Part shown: piece after piece, positions 1 through 8,453 of the stretch | Layout of the letters: each line of letters begins with the position of its first letter | Numbering within the stretch: position 1 is the stretch's first letter | Assembly: GCA_009735695.1 (NCBI GenBank) | Contig: SRSL01000001.1 | Location: 558,048 to 622,047, forward strand | Source of the DNA: Christiangramia bathymodioli | Lineage (GTDB): Bacteria > Bacteroidota > Bacteroidia > Flavobacteriales > Flavobacteriaceae | Direction of reading: 5' to 3' | Length of the DNA stretch: 64,000 bases | Program-made: the position numbers and the translations under genes | Notes under the pieces: model-generated | What the model was told of the DNA's origin: nothing | The model's input: only the letters and a program-made list of their open reading frames with translations | The model's database searches: none

Positions 1-2
1 TT

Positions 3-644
3 TATAGAGGCACTATTAGAAAAGTTGGCTATAGCCGCGCATGGAACATGTTCGTTCAACTCGGAATGACAGACGACAGCTTTGAGATGAAAGATTCTGA
101 AAATATGAGCTACCGGGATTTTATCAATTCCTTTCTGCCCTATTCACCAAGTGATTCGGTTGAACTTAAAACCAGACACAATTTGAAGATCGACCAGGAC
201 GACATTATGTGGGATAAATTGCTGGAACTCGACATCTTTAATCCAAATAAAAAACTAGGGATAAAAAATGCCACGCCGGCACAGGCGCTTCAGAAGATCC
301 TGATGGACAAATGGACATTGTCTGAAGAAGATAAAGACATGATCGTGATGTATCATAAGTTTGGCTACGAACTGAATGGAGAAAAAAAGCAGATCGATTC
401 TACCATGGTTCATATAGGAGAAAATCAGTCTAAAACGGCGATGGCCAAAACAGTGGGTTTACCTGTAGCGATGGCTGCTATTATGATACTAAACGGAGAA
501 ATCGAAACTCCGGGGGTTCAATTACCTATTCGAAGAGAAGTATATGAGCCTATCCTCGCCAAATTAAAGGATCACGATATAACATTTAAAGAAAAAGAAA
601 CCGAATACCTGGGTTATAATCCATTTGGAGAGGTAGGGAATTAA
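3..644 (+). CDS. saccharopine dehydrogenase family protein, C-terminal part (cut by window edge)
   Basis: The frame is open from base 3 and its first in-window ATG (base 48) lies inside conserved sequence, so the true start is upstream of the window. About 213 residues are visible. They match the C-terminal substrate-binding half of saccharopine dehydrogenase-like enzymes (NAD(P)-dependent oxidoreductases that interconvert saccharopine with an amino acid and an oxo acid in lysine metabolism): the SRAWNMF segment, the AKTVGLPVAMAA helix and the late GVQLP-IRREVYEPIL segment. The Rossmann domain is outside the window. The next gene, an Lrp-type regulator 49 bases downstream, fits amino-acid control. 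Family assignment is by recognition; the exact substrate is not proven. Confidence 0.82.
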   Translation, partial: YRGTIRKVGYSRAWNMFVQLGMTDDSFEMKDSENMSYRDFINSFLPYSPSDSVELKTRHNLKIDQDDIMWDKLLELDIFNPNKKLGIKNATPAQALQKILMDKWTLSEEDKDMIVMYHKFGYELNGEKKQIDSTMVHIGENQSKTAMAKTVGLPVAMAAIMILNGEIETPGVQLPIRREVYEPILAKLKDHDITFKEKETEYLGYNPFGEVGN

Positions 645-693
645 TTTTTGAAAGCTTTTTTTATATTTTAGCTTTAAATCCAAAAATTATAGA

Positions 694-1164
694 ATGAAGA
701 TAGTAAACGAAAACGTAAAGCTGGATGGCATCGATAAAACTATCTTAAATTATTTGATGAAAGATGCAAAAAAGCCAATCCTTGAAATCGCCAAAAAAAT
801 TGGTATTACAGGAGCTGCAGTTCATCAAAGGTTAAGAAAGCTGGAAAAGTCGGGACTTATTGAAGGTTCTAAAATGATGCTGGACGCCAGGCTACTTGGA
901 TATAAAACCATGGCTTTCGTAGGGATCTACCTGGACAAGGCGGTAAGCAATCCCCAGGCCGTTAAAAAACTTAGCGAGATCCCTGAAGTGATCGAATGTC
1001 ATTATACCACCGGTAACTGGTCTATCTTTCTTAAGATCCTTTGCAAGGATAACGAACATTTGATGCAGGTCCTCAACAAGGATATTCAGGCGATCGATGG
1101 TGTTTCCCGAACTGAAACCTTTATTTCTCTAAACCAGCAGATAAATCGACAGATCAGGATATAA
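694..1164 (+). CDS. Lrp/AsnC family transcriptional regulator
   Basis: A 156-residue protein of normal length for the family. Residues 10-60 form the AsnC-type winged helix-turn-helix (LDGIDKTILNYLMKDAKKP, then the recognition helix around ITGAAVHQRLRKLEKSG). Residues 65-156 form the RAM effector domain with the typical GNWSIFLKI strand that precedes the ligand-binding loop. Such proteins sense amino acids and act as dimers or octamers on nearby operons. It follows a saccharopine dehydrogenase gene by 49 bases, so lysine or a related amino acid is a reasonable guess for its signal, but that is inference from position. A strong bidirectional terminator follows directly. Confidence 0.9.
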   Translation: MKIVNENVKLDGIDKTILNYLMKDAKKPILEIAKKIGITGAAVHQRLRKLEKSGLIEGSKMMLDARLLGYKTMAFVGIYLDKAVSNPQAVKKLSEIPEVIECHYTTGNWSIFLKILCKDNEHLMQVLNKDIQAIDGVSRTETFISLNQQINRQIRI

Positions 1165-1193
1165 AAAAAGCTGCCAATTCAGGCAGCTTTTTT
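1164..1193. terminator. bidirectional intrinsic terminator
   Basis: An A-tract, then stem AAGCTGCC, a short AATTCA loop, GGCAGCTT and a T-tract. The symmetric A/T flanks let it end both the Lrp gene (plus strand) and the converging Zn-peptidase gene (minus strand), whose stop codon is 20 bases away. Confidence 0.9.
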
Positions 1194-1213
1194 AATTTTC
1201 TAATATTCTGAAC

Positions 1214-1906
1214 TTAATCCCTTCCTAAATAGATACTTAAAAAGTACATCAAGGTAGCCAGCGAACCAACAGCGGCAACTACATAAGTTCTGGCTGCCCA
1301 TTTTAAAGAATCTTCAGCAGCATCATGTTCCGATCTGGTTAACATATTCTCATTTTCCAGCCAAACCAGGGCTCGTTTACTCGCATCATATTCAACCGGA
1401 AGCGTGATAAAACTAAATAAAGTTCCCATTCCGTACATAATGATACCAAGAAGCAGAACGGTTTGACCAACTCCTACTCCAACCATGGTCATTAGAATAA
1501 GCCCTCCAAATATCGCCCACTGCGATAATTTGGAAGCTACGCTCACCACAGGAACGAGCTTACTCCTCATCTGCAGCCAGCTATAAGCCTCAGCATGCTG
1601 AACAGCATGCCCACATTCGTGAGCTGCAACTGCTGCGGCAGCCGCATTTCTTTGTGAGTACACCCCTTCACTCAGGTTCACTGTCTTTTTCGCTGGATTG
1701 TAATGATCTGAAAGCATTCCCGGTGTAGAGATCACCTTTACATCGGTGATACCATTATCATAAAGCATTTTTTCAGCTATTTCCTTTCCGCTCATCCCGT
1801 TTTGGAGATGCATTTTCGAATATTTCCGGAATTTGCTCTTAAGCCTATTGCTTACGAACATACTCACGATAAAAATGAGGCCGGCAATTATATAATATCC
1901 CATCAT
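1214..1906 (-). CDS. YugP-type neutral zinc metallopeptidase, membrane-bound
   Basis: A 230-residue membrane protein of the Zn_peptidase_2 (YugP) family. The metal-binding HECGH motif is at residues 96-100, within AAAVAAHECGHAVQHAEAY, preceded by the family's GVYSQRNAAA segment. An N-terminal membrane helix (about 2-18) and hydrophobic segments after the motif (about 120-165 and 205-225) place the active site at the membrane. The cellular substrate of this family is not known to me. It stands alone on the minus strand and shares the downstream terminator with the Lrp gene. Its 5' region to pyrH is about 200 bases and carries promoters for both directions. Confidence 0.88.
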   Translation of the reverse strand: MMGYYIIAGLIFIVSMFVSNRLKSKFRKYSKMHLQNGMSGKEIAEKMLYDNGITDVKVISTPGMLSDHYNPAKKTVNLSEGVYSQRNAAAAAVAAHECGHAVQHAEAYSWLQMRSKLVPVVSVASKLSQWAIFGGLILMTMVGVGVGQTVLLLGIIMYGMGTLFSFITLPVEYDASKRALVWLENENMLTRSEHDAAEDSLKWAARTYVVAAVGSLATLMYFLSIYLGRD

Positions 1907-2072
1907 AGGTATAAAGTTTTAGTCATTTTTGTTTTTCAAATATATCAAAAATCCGGCCACAGCGTCGAGTATAGTTAGGAGTATGACACGAATGTCAGGT
2001 GTGGACCAAAAGGCTTCAAACAAGGATCATTTCATTTTCCCGGCATTCTATTTTCCAAATTGAGATATTAGC

Positions 2073-2080
2073 TATATTTG
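2073..2080 (+). promoter_or_regulatory. -7 promoter box for pyrH-frr
   Basis: TATATTTG matches the Bacteroidota -7 consensus TAnnTTTG exactly and lies 22 bases before the pyrH ATG. No clear TTTG box is seen at the usual upstream spacing. Confidence 0.6.
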
Positions 2081-2102
2081 CAACAATAATTAAAGAACCG
2101 CT

Positions 2103-2810
2103 ATGCAATATCAAAGAATACTTTTAAAACTATCTGGAGAAGCCTTAATGGGTGACCGTCAATATGGCATCGACCCAAAACGACTGGCAGAATACGCCGA
2201 GGAAATAAAAACGGTAGTTGATAAAGGTATTGAACTGGCTATTGTAATAGGTGGTGGAAATATTTTCCGGGGAGTTGCCGGTGCTAGCCGCGGAATGGAT
2301 CGTGTACAGGGTGACCATATGGGAATGCTGGCAACTGTGATCAACGGCCTGGCTTTGCAAAGTGCCCTGGAAGATGCCGACATCCAAACCAGGCTTCAGT
2401 CTGCCATTAAGATCAATGAAGTTGCTGAACCCTTCATCCGAAGAAAAGCCATCAGGCACCTGGAAAAAGGCCGGGTAGTGATTTTTGGAGGCGGAACCGG
2501 GAATCCCTATTTCACCACAGATTCTGCTGCAGTACTAAGGGCTATCGAAATAAAGGCCGATGTAATTTTAAAGGGAACACGCGTTGATGGGATCTATACT
2601 TCAGATCCTGAAAAAGATAAAGCGGCTACCAAATTCGATTTTATTACATTTGAAGATGTAATTAAAAAAGGATTAAAGGTTATGGATACCACAGCCTTTA
2701 CCCTTAGCCAGGAAAATGAATTGCCAATTATAGTATTCGACATGAACAAACCGGGTAACCTATTAAAGGTTGTAACCGGCGAACCTGTTGGAACCAAAGT
2801 GAACTTATAA
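2103..2810 (+). CDS. pyrH: UMP kinase
   Basis: UMP kinase phosphorylates UMP to UDP with ATP in pyrimidine nucleotide synthesis; the bacterial enzyme is a hexameric amino-acid-kinase-fold protein. The 235-residue length is standard. Visible hallmarks are the N-terminal [13 protein letters not shown], the IGGGNIFRG phosphate-binding loop (about 48-57), the [13 protein letters not shown] segment (about 131-143) and the late [18 protein letters not shown]. It lies 25 bases upstream of frr, the widely conserved pyrH-frr pair, and is read from a clear TAnnTTTG promoter. Confidence 0.97.
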   Translation: MQYQRILLKLSGEALMGDRQYGIDPKRLAEYAEEIKTVVDKGIELAIVIGGGNIFRGVAGASRGMDRVQGDHMGMLATVINGLALQSALEDADIQTRLQSAIKINEVAEPFIRRKAIRHLEKGRVVIFGGGTGNPYFTTDSAAVLRAIEIKADVILKGTRVDGIYTSDPEKDKAATKFDFITFEDVIKKGLKVMDTTAFTLSQENELPIIVFDMNKPGNLLKVVTGEPVGTKVNL

Positions 2811-2835
2811 ATCTGAATTAGTAAATCGTATAAAA

Positions 2836-3390
2836 ATGGATGAAGAAGTTGAATTGATCTTAGAGGAAGCCAAAGAAGGAATGGAAAAAGCCATTTCTCA
2901 CCTTAAAAAGCAACTCTCTAATATACGCGCCGGAAAGGCAAACCCAAGCATGCTTGGAAGTGTAATGGTAGAATACTATGGAGCGCAAACGCCGCTACAG
3001 CAGGTAGCCAATGTTAATACTCCCGATGCCAGAACCCTTTCTATACAACCTTTTGAAAAAAGCCTCATCCAGGAGATCGAAAAAGGGATCATGCAGGCTA
3101 ATCTTGGGTTTAACCCAATGAATAATGGGGAAAGCGTGATCATTAATGTTCCGCCATTAACCGAAGAAAGGAGGATTCAGCTATCAAAGCAGGCCAAAGC
3201 AGAGGCCGAGGATGCTAAGGTTGGAGTTAGAAACGACAGAAAACAGGCTAACCAGGAGATCAAAAAACTGGACATCTCTGAAGACTACAAGAAAAGCGTG
3301 GAAGATGAGATCCAGGAATTAACCGATACCTATATAGACCGTATCGAAAAGATCCTTGCTACCAAAGAAAAGGAGATCATGACCGTTTAA
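2836..3390 (+). CDS. frr: ribosome recycling factor
   Basis: RRF works with EF-G to split post-termination ribosomes into subunits. The 184-residue length is normal. It shows the conserved LSNIRAGKANPSML segment near residue 30, VANVNTPDARTLSIQPFE, and INVPPLTEERR followed by the long charged helices of domain I. It is co-transcribed with pyrH, 25 bases away. A long hairpin follows the stop codon. Confidence 0.97.
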   Translation: MDEEVELILEEAKEGMEKAISHLKKQLSNIRAGKANPSMLGSVMVEYYGAQTPLQQVANVNTPDARTLSIQPFEKSLIQEIEKGIMQANLGFNPMNNGESVIINVPPLTEERRIQLSKQAKAEAEDAKVGVRNDRKQANQEIKKLDISEDYKKSVEDEIQELTDTYIDRIEKILATKEKEIMTV

Positions 3391-3414
3391 TTTCCTTTAT
3401 AAAAAGTGAAACTC

Positions 3415-3460
3415 TTGCCGGATTGAGTCTAAAATATTTAGATTTAATCCGGCAATTTAG
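3415..3460 (+). terminator. nested hairpin, probable terminator after frr
   Basis: An outer 10-bp stem (TTGCCGGATT paired with AATCCGGCAA) encloses a second perfect inner dyad (TCTAAA paired with TTTAGA). The T-tract after it is short, so termination is likely but not certain. Confidence 0.55.
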
Positions 3461-3487
3461 TTTTAAACCCAACTCTGTTTACTGAAA

Positions 3488-5893
3488 ATGAAAAAATCCC
3501 TGGTCTTATTGCTGTTTTTAATCAGCCTTAACCTGAGTGCGCAAAGCATTCCGGGGCGAGTAATAAACAGGGAAACCAGGGAACCACTGGCCTATGCCAG
3601 TTTAAAGCCTGAGCAAGATCCCCAGATCCTGTCCAATATCGACGGCAGCTTTGAGATCGAGCTAAGCAAAACGCCTCAAAAAGTGGTGGTTTCTTATCAG
3701 GGCTTCCAAGCTGTAGAGATCAACGTGGATAGGTCTACCCGTTATTTACAGATAGGACTAAATCCTCTAAGGATAACGGCAAATGACCATGCGGTTGGGA
3801 TGATAGAAAAGGCCCTCAATCGAAAACATCAAAACGATCCAACAAAAGCCCTGGAAAGTTTTAAATTTTCAACCTATTCCAAATTTATTATTGACCGGTA
3901 CAACGGCTCAGAAAACCTCAGCGATACTTTGAATAAGGGCAGATCTTTCCTATCGGAAAAGGTTTCTGAGAACTATTATCGATCAGGACGAGGATTAAAG
4001 GAACTGGTTACCGGGATACAGACTGCAGGTTTTGACGACCCGGTCTATAATGTTCTGGCGATGGAGATCAATCCGTTTTCCGTCTACGAAGATGAATATA
4101 AGCTGCATAATACAGCTTATGCAGGGCCATTAGGAAAGGATGCCTTAAAAAATTATGAATATCGTGTCCTTGATACCACAGCTGGCGAAAGGCCCGCCTA
4201 TATGATCTATTTTAAGCCAAAAAGAGAAAAAATCGTAGCTGGACTCGAAGGTCTGTTGTACCTGGACACCCTGACTTTTGCCGTTCAGAAGGCCAAAGCA
4301 CAATTACTGGGAGAAATAAGGCTGGAAGTAGATCACCAATATAATTATTACCCAGGAAAAGACCTCTGGTTCCCTTCTGAACAAACAACCACCATCAGGC
4401 CTGGATCGGGCGGCAAAGAAGTGGCTGTTTTCGATAGCAGTATAGGCATAGGAACCCTGCAGCCCAAAAGAAGCATATTAAACCTGATCTTCGGAAGCGC
4501 GAGCGTGGATAAGAACCTTTACTTAAAGTCGTCCACTCAGAATTATGAAGTGAACCTCAATTTCGAAGAACCTGTACAACTTCCCAGGGCTGAAATAGAG
4601 GTAATTGATGAAGCTTCAGAAAGAGATCCCGAATTCTGGAACAGGTTCCGGCAAACCGAATATACCTTAAGAGACCAGGCCACCAGTCAGAACCTTAGTG
4701 AGGAACTCGCTAACAACAAGGTAGCACGAAAGATTCAGGTAAAAAATGCGATTAGTACAGGTTATTATCCTTTAAAATACTGGGATTTGGACCTTAGCAA
4801 GATCTTTAAATTCAATAATTACGAAGGTATCAGGCTCGGGTTTGGCGGGAAGACCAACGACCTGATTTCGGAAAAATTCAATATTAACGGATATACCACT
4901 TACGGATTTAAGGATGAAGTCCTGAAATATGGGATTGGCAGTCGCATTTTCCTTAACAAAAGAACCGGTACCAACCTGAACTTTTACCATTCCAGGGATA
5001 TTCAGGAGACCGCTTCTTTCAATTACCTTAAAGGAAGAAACACATTTTCCATTATCGAACCTCGTTTTGTGAATGTGAATTTCTTTTACAACTACAGGAC
5101 CACCTGGGCGGGGGTTCAGCACAATATTACTCCGCACCTGGAAACCGAATTCCGGTTGGGCCGGGAGGAGATCTGGCAAATAAGGGACTACAATTTTAGT
5201 GTAGACGGAAACCCGGTTGGAGATTACGATCTTTCTATCGCTACACTTTCCTTTCTTTGGCGACCTTTTTCAAAATTTTTGAGCACTCCCCATGGCAATA
5301 GGATCATTGAAAGGAATTTCCCGCAGTTAACCGGCCAGGTCCAGCAATCTTTTGAAGCCTTCGACGGGGAATTCAATTTTACCCGCTTAGGTTTAAAGGT
5401 AGAGCATGAAATAAAAAGATTAGACCTATCCAGAACCGAGTTCATCCTGGAAGGCAATTATGGCTTTGGCGAATTACCACTCACCCACGTTTTTCATGCC
5501 TATCCTAACAATCCCAATCGGCCGGCAATCCTGAGGCGCTTTTCGGTGGCGGGCCGCACCAGTTTTGAGACCATGTATTTCAACGAGTTCTACAGCGATC
5601 GCCAGGCTATGCTGCACATCAGGCATCAGTTAAGACCTTTACGCATCACAAATAATTACCGGCCAGAGCTGGTACTAATTTCCAGGTATGCTATTGGAGA
5701 TTTCAGCGACAAAGACCAGCATCTCAATATCCCATTCAACACCCTGGAACATGGTTTTTCAGAAGCCGGGCTGGAAATCAACCGCATCCTTTCTGGTTTG
5801 GGCCTCAGTTTTGCTTACCGGTATGGAGCCTATCACCTGCCCGAATTCGACCAGAATTTTTCCCTAAAGTTCACTTTCCTGCTTCAACTGTAA
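3488..5893 (+). CDS. DUF5686 outer membrane protein with carboxypeptidase-like regulatory domain
   Basis: An 801-residue exported protein. Residues 1-18 are a signal peptide ending in LSAQ. Residues 20-95 form a CarboxypepD_reg-like beta-sandwich (GRVINRETREPLAYASL), the domain found at the N-terminus of many Bacteroidota outer membrane proteins. The rest matches DUF5686, with alternating hydrophobic beta-strands and a final aromatic strand (FSLKFTFLLQL) typical of a beta-barrel C-terminus. It is not a SusC protein: there is no TonB box or plug. The function of DUF5686 is unknown to me; a surface or transport role is inferred. It sits alone between frr and the RND exporter. Confidence 0.85.
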   Translation: MKKSLVLLLFLISLNLSAQSIPGRVINRETREPLAYASLKPEQDPQILSNIDGSFEIELSKTPQKVVVSYQGFQAVEINVDRSTRYLQIGLNPLRITANDHAVGMIEKALNRKHQNDPTKALESFKFSTYSKFIIDRYNGSENLSDTLNKGRSFLSEKVSENYYRSGRGLKELVTGIQTAGFDDPVYNVLAMEINPFSVYEDEYKLHNTAYAGPLGKDALKNYEYRVLDTTAGERPAYMIYFKPKREKIVAGLEGLLYLDTLTFAVQKAKAQLLGEIRLEVDHQYNYYPGKDLWFPSEQTTTIRPGSGGKEVAVFDSSIGIGTLQPKRSILNLIFGSASVDKNLYLKSSTQNYEVNLNFEEPVQLPRAEIEVIDEASERDPEFWNRFRQTEYTLRDQATSQNLSEELANNKVARKIQVKNAISTGYYPLKYWDLDLSKIFKFNNYEGIRLGFGGKTNDLISEKFNINGYTTYGFKDEVLKYGIGSRIFLNKRTGTNLNFYHSRDIQETASFNYLKGRNTFSIIEPRFVNVNFFYNYRTTWAGVQHNITPHLETEFRLGREEIWQIRDYNFSVDGNPVGDYDLSIATLSFLWRPFSKFLSTPHGNRIIERNFPQLTGQVQQSFEAFDGEFNFTRLGLKVEHEIKRLDLSRTEFILEGNYGFGELPLTHVFHAYPNNPNRPAILRRFSVAGRTSFETMYFNEFYSDRQAMLHIRHQLRPLRITNNYRPELVLISRYAIGDFSDKDQHLNIPFNTLEHGFSEAGLEINRILSGLGLSFAYRYGAYHLPEFDQNFSLKFTFLLQL

Positions 5894-5944
5894 TTTCTGA
5901 AATATTAATAGGTTAACCATTAACCAATTAAAGTAGCTTTTTTT

Positions 5945-5952
5945 TAACTTTG
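5945..5952 (+). promoter_or_regulatory. -7 promoter box for the RND exporter gene
   Basis: TAACTTTG fits TAnnTTTG and ends 18 bases before the ATG at 5971. It follows a T-run. Confidence 0.55.
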
Positions 5953-5970
5953 CGCCGCTAAAATAAAGCC

Positions 5971-8379
5971 ATGCATAAGATCTTTAGCTTTGGATTCTGG
6001 AATTCCATTGCCCGCCTTATTTTGAGAAACCGCATCATTATTCTAATCCTGATTGGGATAATGACCTACCTGCTTTCCACCCAGTGGAAAAATATGCGTT
6101 TTTCGTATACCGAGGCGAATCTTATGCCAGACGATCATCCGGTAAACCAGGTATATAACGACTTCCTGGATAAATTTGGCGAAGAAGGAAACCTGATCCT
6201 GCTTGGCGTCCAGGATTCGTCAATTTTTACTCCCGAAAAGTTCAGGGCCTGGAACGAGCTAACCGATAAGCTTACTTCTTATCCCGAGGTCGATCATATC
6301 ATTTCCCCCGCCAGTCTGAAGGAATTGCAAAAATTCGAAGATCCTAAACGATTCGAAATGATTCCGCTGCTTTCGGAATCTCCAGACAGCCTGGAATTGG
6401 GGAATTTTGAAAAACAGCTTTTCACGGAACTTCCGTTTTATGAAAACCTGGTTTATAGCACTCATTCCAATACCATTCAAACTGCGCTTTATCTTAATAA
6501 AGAACTGGTAAATACCAAGGCCAGAAAGGAATTTGTACTGGAAGAACTGGATCCGCTTATCGAGGAATTTGAAGAAACTCATAATATAGATGTTCGGGTT
6601 TCGGGGATGCCGTACATCCGAACCCTAAATGCGCAGAATATTGTTGACGAGATAGGCTTATTCATACTCGCAGCACTTATAGTTACCTCGCTTATCTTCT
6701 TTTTCTTTTTCCGTTCAGCCAGGGCCACCTTTATTTCGATGGTGACGGTTTGTATTGGGGTTATGTGGGCATTCGGGGTAATTGGTTTGCTACATTACGA
6801 GATCACCATTTTAACGGCATTGATCCCGCCACTCATAATCGTAATTGGAATACCTAACTGTATTTTCCTGATTAATAAATACCAGCAGGAAATACAAAAG
6901 CATGGAAACCAGGCCAAATCCTTGCAACGGGTGATCACCAAGGTTGGTAATGCAACCCTGATGACCAACGTGACCACGGCATCGGGATTTGCAACCTTTA
7001 TTCTAACCGATTCCAAGTTATTACAGGAGTTTGGTGTGGTGGCATCGATCAATATCCTGGCGATCTTTGTGCTAAGCCTGCTCATTATTCCTATCATTTA
7101 TAGTTACCTGAAGCCGCCGAAATACAGGCACCTTAAGCACCTGAACAAAAAATGGATCGGTGGTTTTGTAGACTGGATGGAGAATATGGTGAGAAACCAC
7201 CGCATCGCGATCTATATTTCTTCGGTTGTGCTGTTAGCCGCTAGTATTATTGGCATCTACACCATCAGAATTTCAGGAAGCATTCTTGAAGATATGCCAA
7301 AGGAAACCCAGTTCTTTAAGGATGTAAAGTTCTTTGAAAGGGAATTCGATGGGGTCATGCCCCTGGAGATCATCGTCGATACCAAGCGACCAAACGGAGT
7401 GATGAAACTTTCCAACCTGAAGAGGATGGAAGAGCTGGAACAGTTCATCCAGGATATCCCGGAACTTTCAACCCCGCTTTCGGTTAATCGAATTGTAAAA
7501 TATGCCAAGCAGGCTTATTATAATGGCAATCCGAAGTATTATCAGCTGCCAACTTCCCAGGAACGAAATTTTATCATGCCTTACGCCAAGAACCTTTCTT
7601 CAGAAGATGGTATCATGGAGGCTTATGTAGATTCCACCGGGCAGTTCGCAAGGATCACCACCTTTATGCAGGATGTGGGCACGGAAAAAATGGAAGAGAT
7701 CGAACAGGACCTTATTCCGAAGATCAATAAAATATTCCCGGAAGAAAGGTATGATGTATCGCTTACCGGGAAGGCCTTATTATTCCAGAAAGGAACCACC
7801 TACCTGGTAAAGAACCTGATCATTTCCCTGGGACTTGCCATTTTGCTGATCGCCGGACTGATGGCCTGGATGTTCCGAAGTGCGCGTATGATCCTGATCT
7901 CCCTGGTTCCTAACCTGTTGCCTCTGCTGGTAACTGCAGGAATGATGGGATTCCTGGGCGTACCTATTAAACCGTCCACCATTTTGGTGTTTAGTATCGC
8001 TTTCGGAATTTCAGTAGATGACACCATACACTTCCTGGCCAAATACAGGCAGGAACTTAAGGCCAATAAATGGAAGATCAAGAAGTCGGTTTACGCGGCT
8101 TTAAGAGAAACCGGGGTAAGCATGTTCTATACCTCGATCGTCTTATTCTTTGGTTTTTCGGTATTTATGATCAGTAGCTTTGGAGGAACCGTGGCGCTTG
8201 GCGGGTTGGTTTCAGCCACCTTATTGTTCGCCATGCTGGCTAACCTGTTGTTGTTACCATCCCTTCTGCTATCTCTTGAACGCAGTATCGCCAACAAAAA
8301 GGTTCTTAAGGAACCAGCGATGAAAATCATCGAGGAAGAGAATGAGGAAGTGGAGGATGTTCTGGACAAAAAGAATTGA
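5971..8379 (+). CDS. RND-superfamily exporter (MMPL/HAE2-like)
   Basis: An 802-residue inner membrane protein with two repeated halves. One helix near residues 15-40 is followed by a periplasmic loop and a five-helix bundle (about 222-390); a helix near 412-433 is followed by a second loop and a second bundle (about 612-770). It is the shorter, single-gene MMPL-like type, without adjacent MFP or TolC genes, so lipid, hopanoid or other hydrophobic cargo is likelier than tripartite drug efflux (inference). The second bundle carries the acidic pair D683-D684 in GISVDDTIHFLAKY; the matching place in the first bundle reads GIPNCIFLINKY with no acid. The C-terminal tail is highly acidic. Confidence 0.88.
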   Translation: MHKIFSFGFWNSIARLILRNRIIILILIGIMTYLLSTQWKNMRFSYTEANLMPDDHPVNQVYNDFLDKFGEEGNLILLGVQDSSIFTPEKFRAWNELTDKLTSYPEVDHIISPASLKELQKFEDPKRFEMIPLLSESPDSLELGNFEKQLFTELPFYENLVYSTHSNTIQTALYLNKELVNTKARKEFVLEELDPLIEEFEETHNIDVRVSGMPYIRTLNAQNIVDEIGLFILAALIVTSLIFFFFFRSARATFISMVTVCIGVMWAFGVIGLLHYEITILTALIPPLIIVIGIPNCIFLINKYQQEIQKHGNQAKSLQRVITKVGNATLMTNVTTASGFATFILTDSKLLQEFGVVASINILAIFVLSLLIIPIIYSYLKPPKYRHLKHLNKKWIGGFVDWMENMVRNHRIAIYISSVVLLAASIIGIYTIRISGSILEDMPKETQFFKDVKFFEREFDGVMPLEIIVDTKRPNGVMKLSNLKRMEELEQFIQDIPELSTPLSVNRIVKYAKQAYYNGNPKYYQLPTSQERNFIMPYAKNLSSEDGIMEAYVDSTGQFARITTFMQDVGTEKMEEIEQDLIPKINKIFPEERYDVSLTGKALLFQKGTTYLVKNLIISLGLAILLIAGLMAWMFRSARMILISLVPNLLPLLVTAGMMGFLGVPIKPSTILVFSIAFGISVDDTIHFLAKYRQELKANKWKIKKSVYAALRETGVSMFYTSIVLFFGFSVFMISSFGGTVALGGLVSATLLFAMLANLLLLPSLLLSLERSIANKKVLKEPAMKIIEEENEEVEDVLDKKN

Positions 8380-8424
8380 AACTATTAATAAAACAGCCTG
8401 CTTGCTAAGCATCAGGCGAAAAAC

Positions 8425-8432
8425 TATCTTTG
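8425..8432 (+). promoter_or_regulatory. -7 promoter box for asnS
   Basis: TATCTTTG matches TAnnTTTG and ends 21 bases before the asnS ATG at 8454. Confidence 0.6.
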
Positions 8433-8453
8433 TTTTTTCTAAATTTTGAGTAA

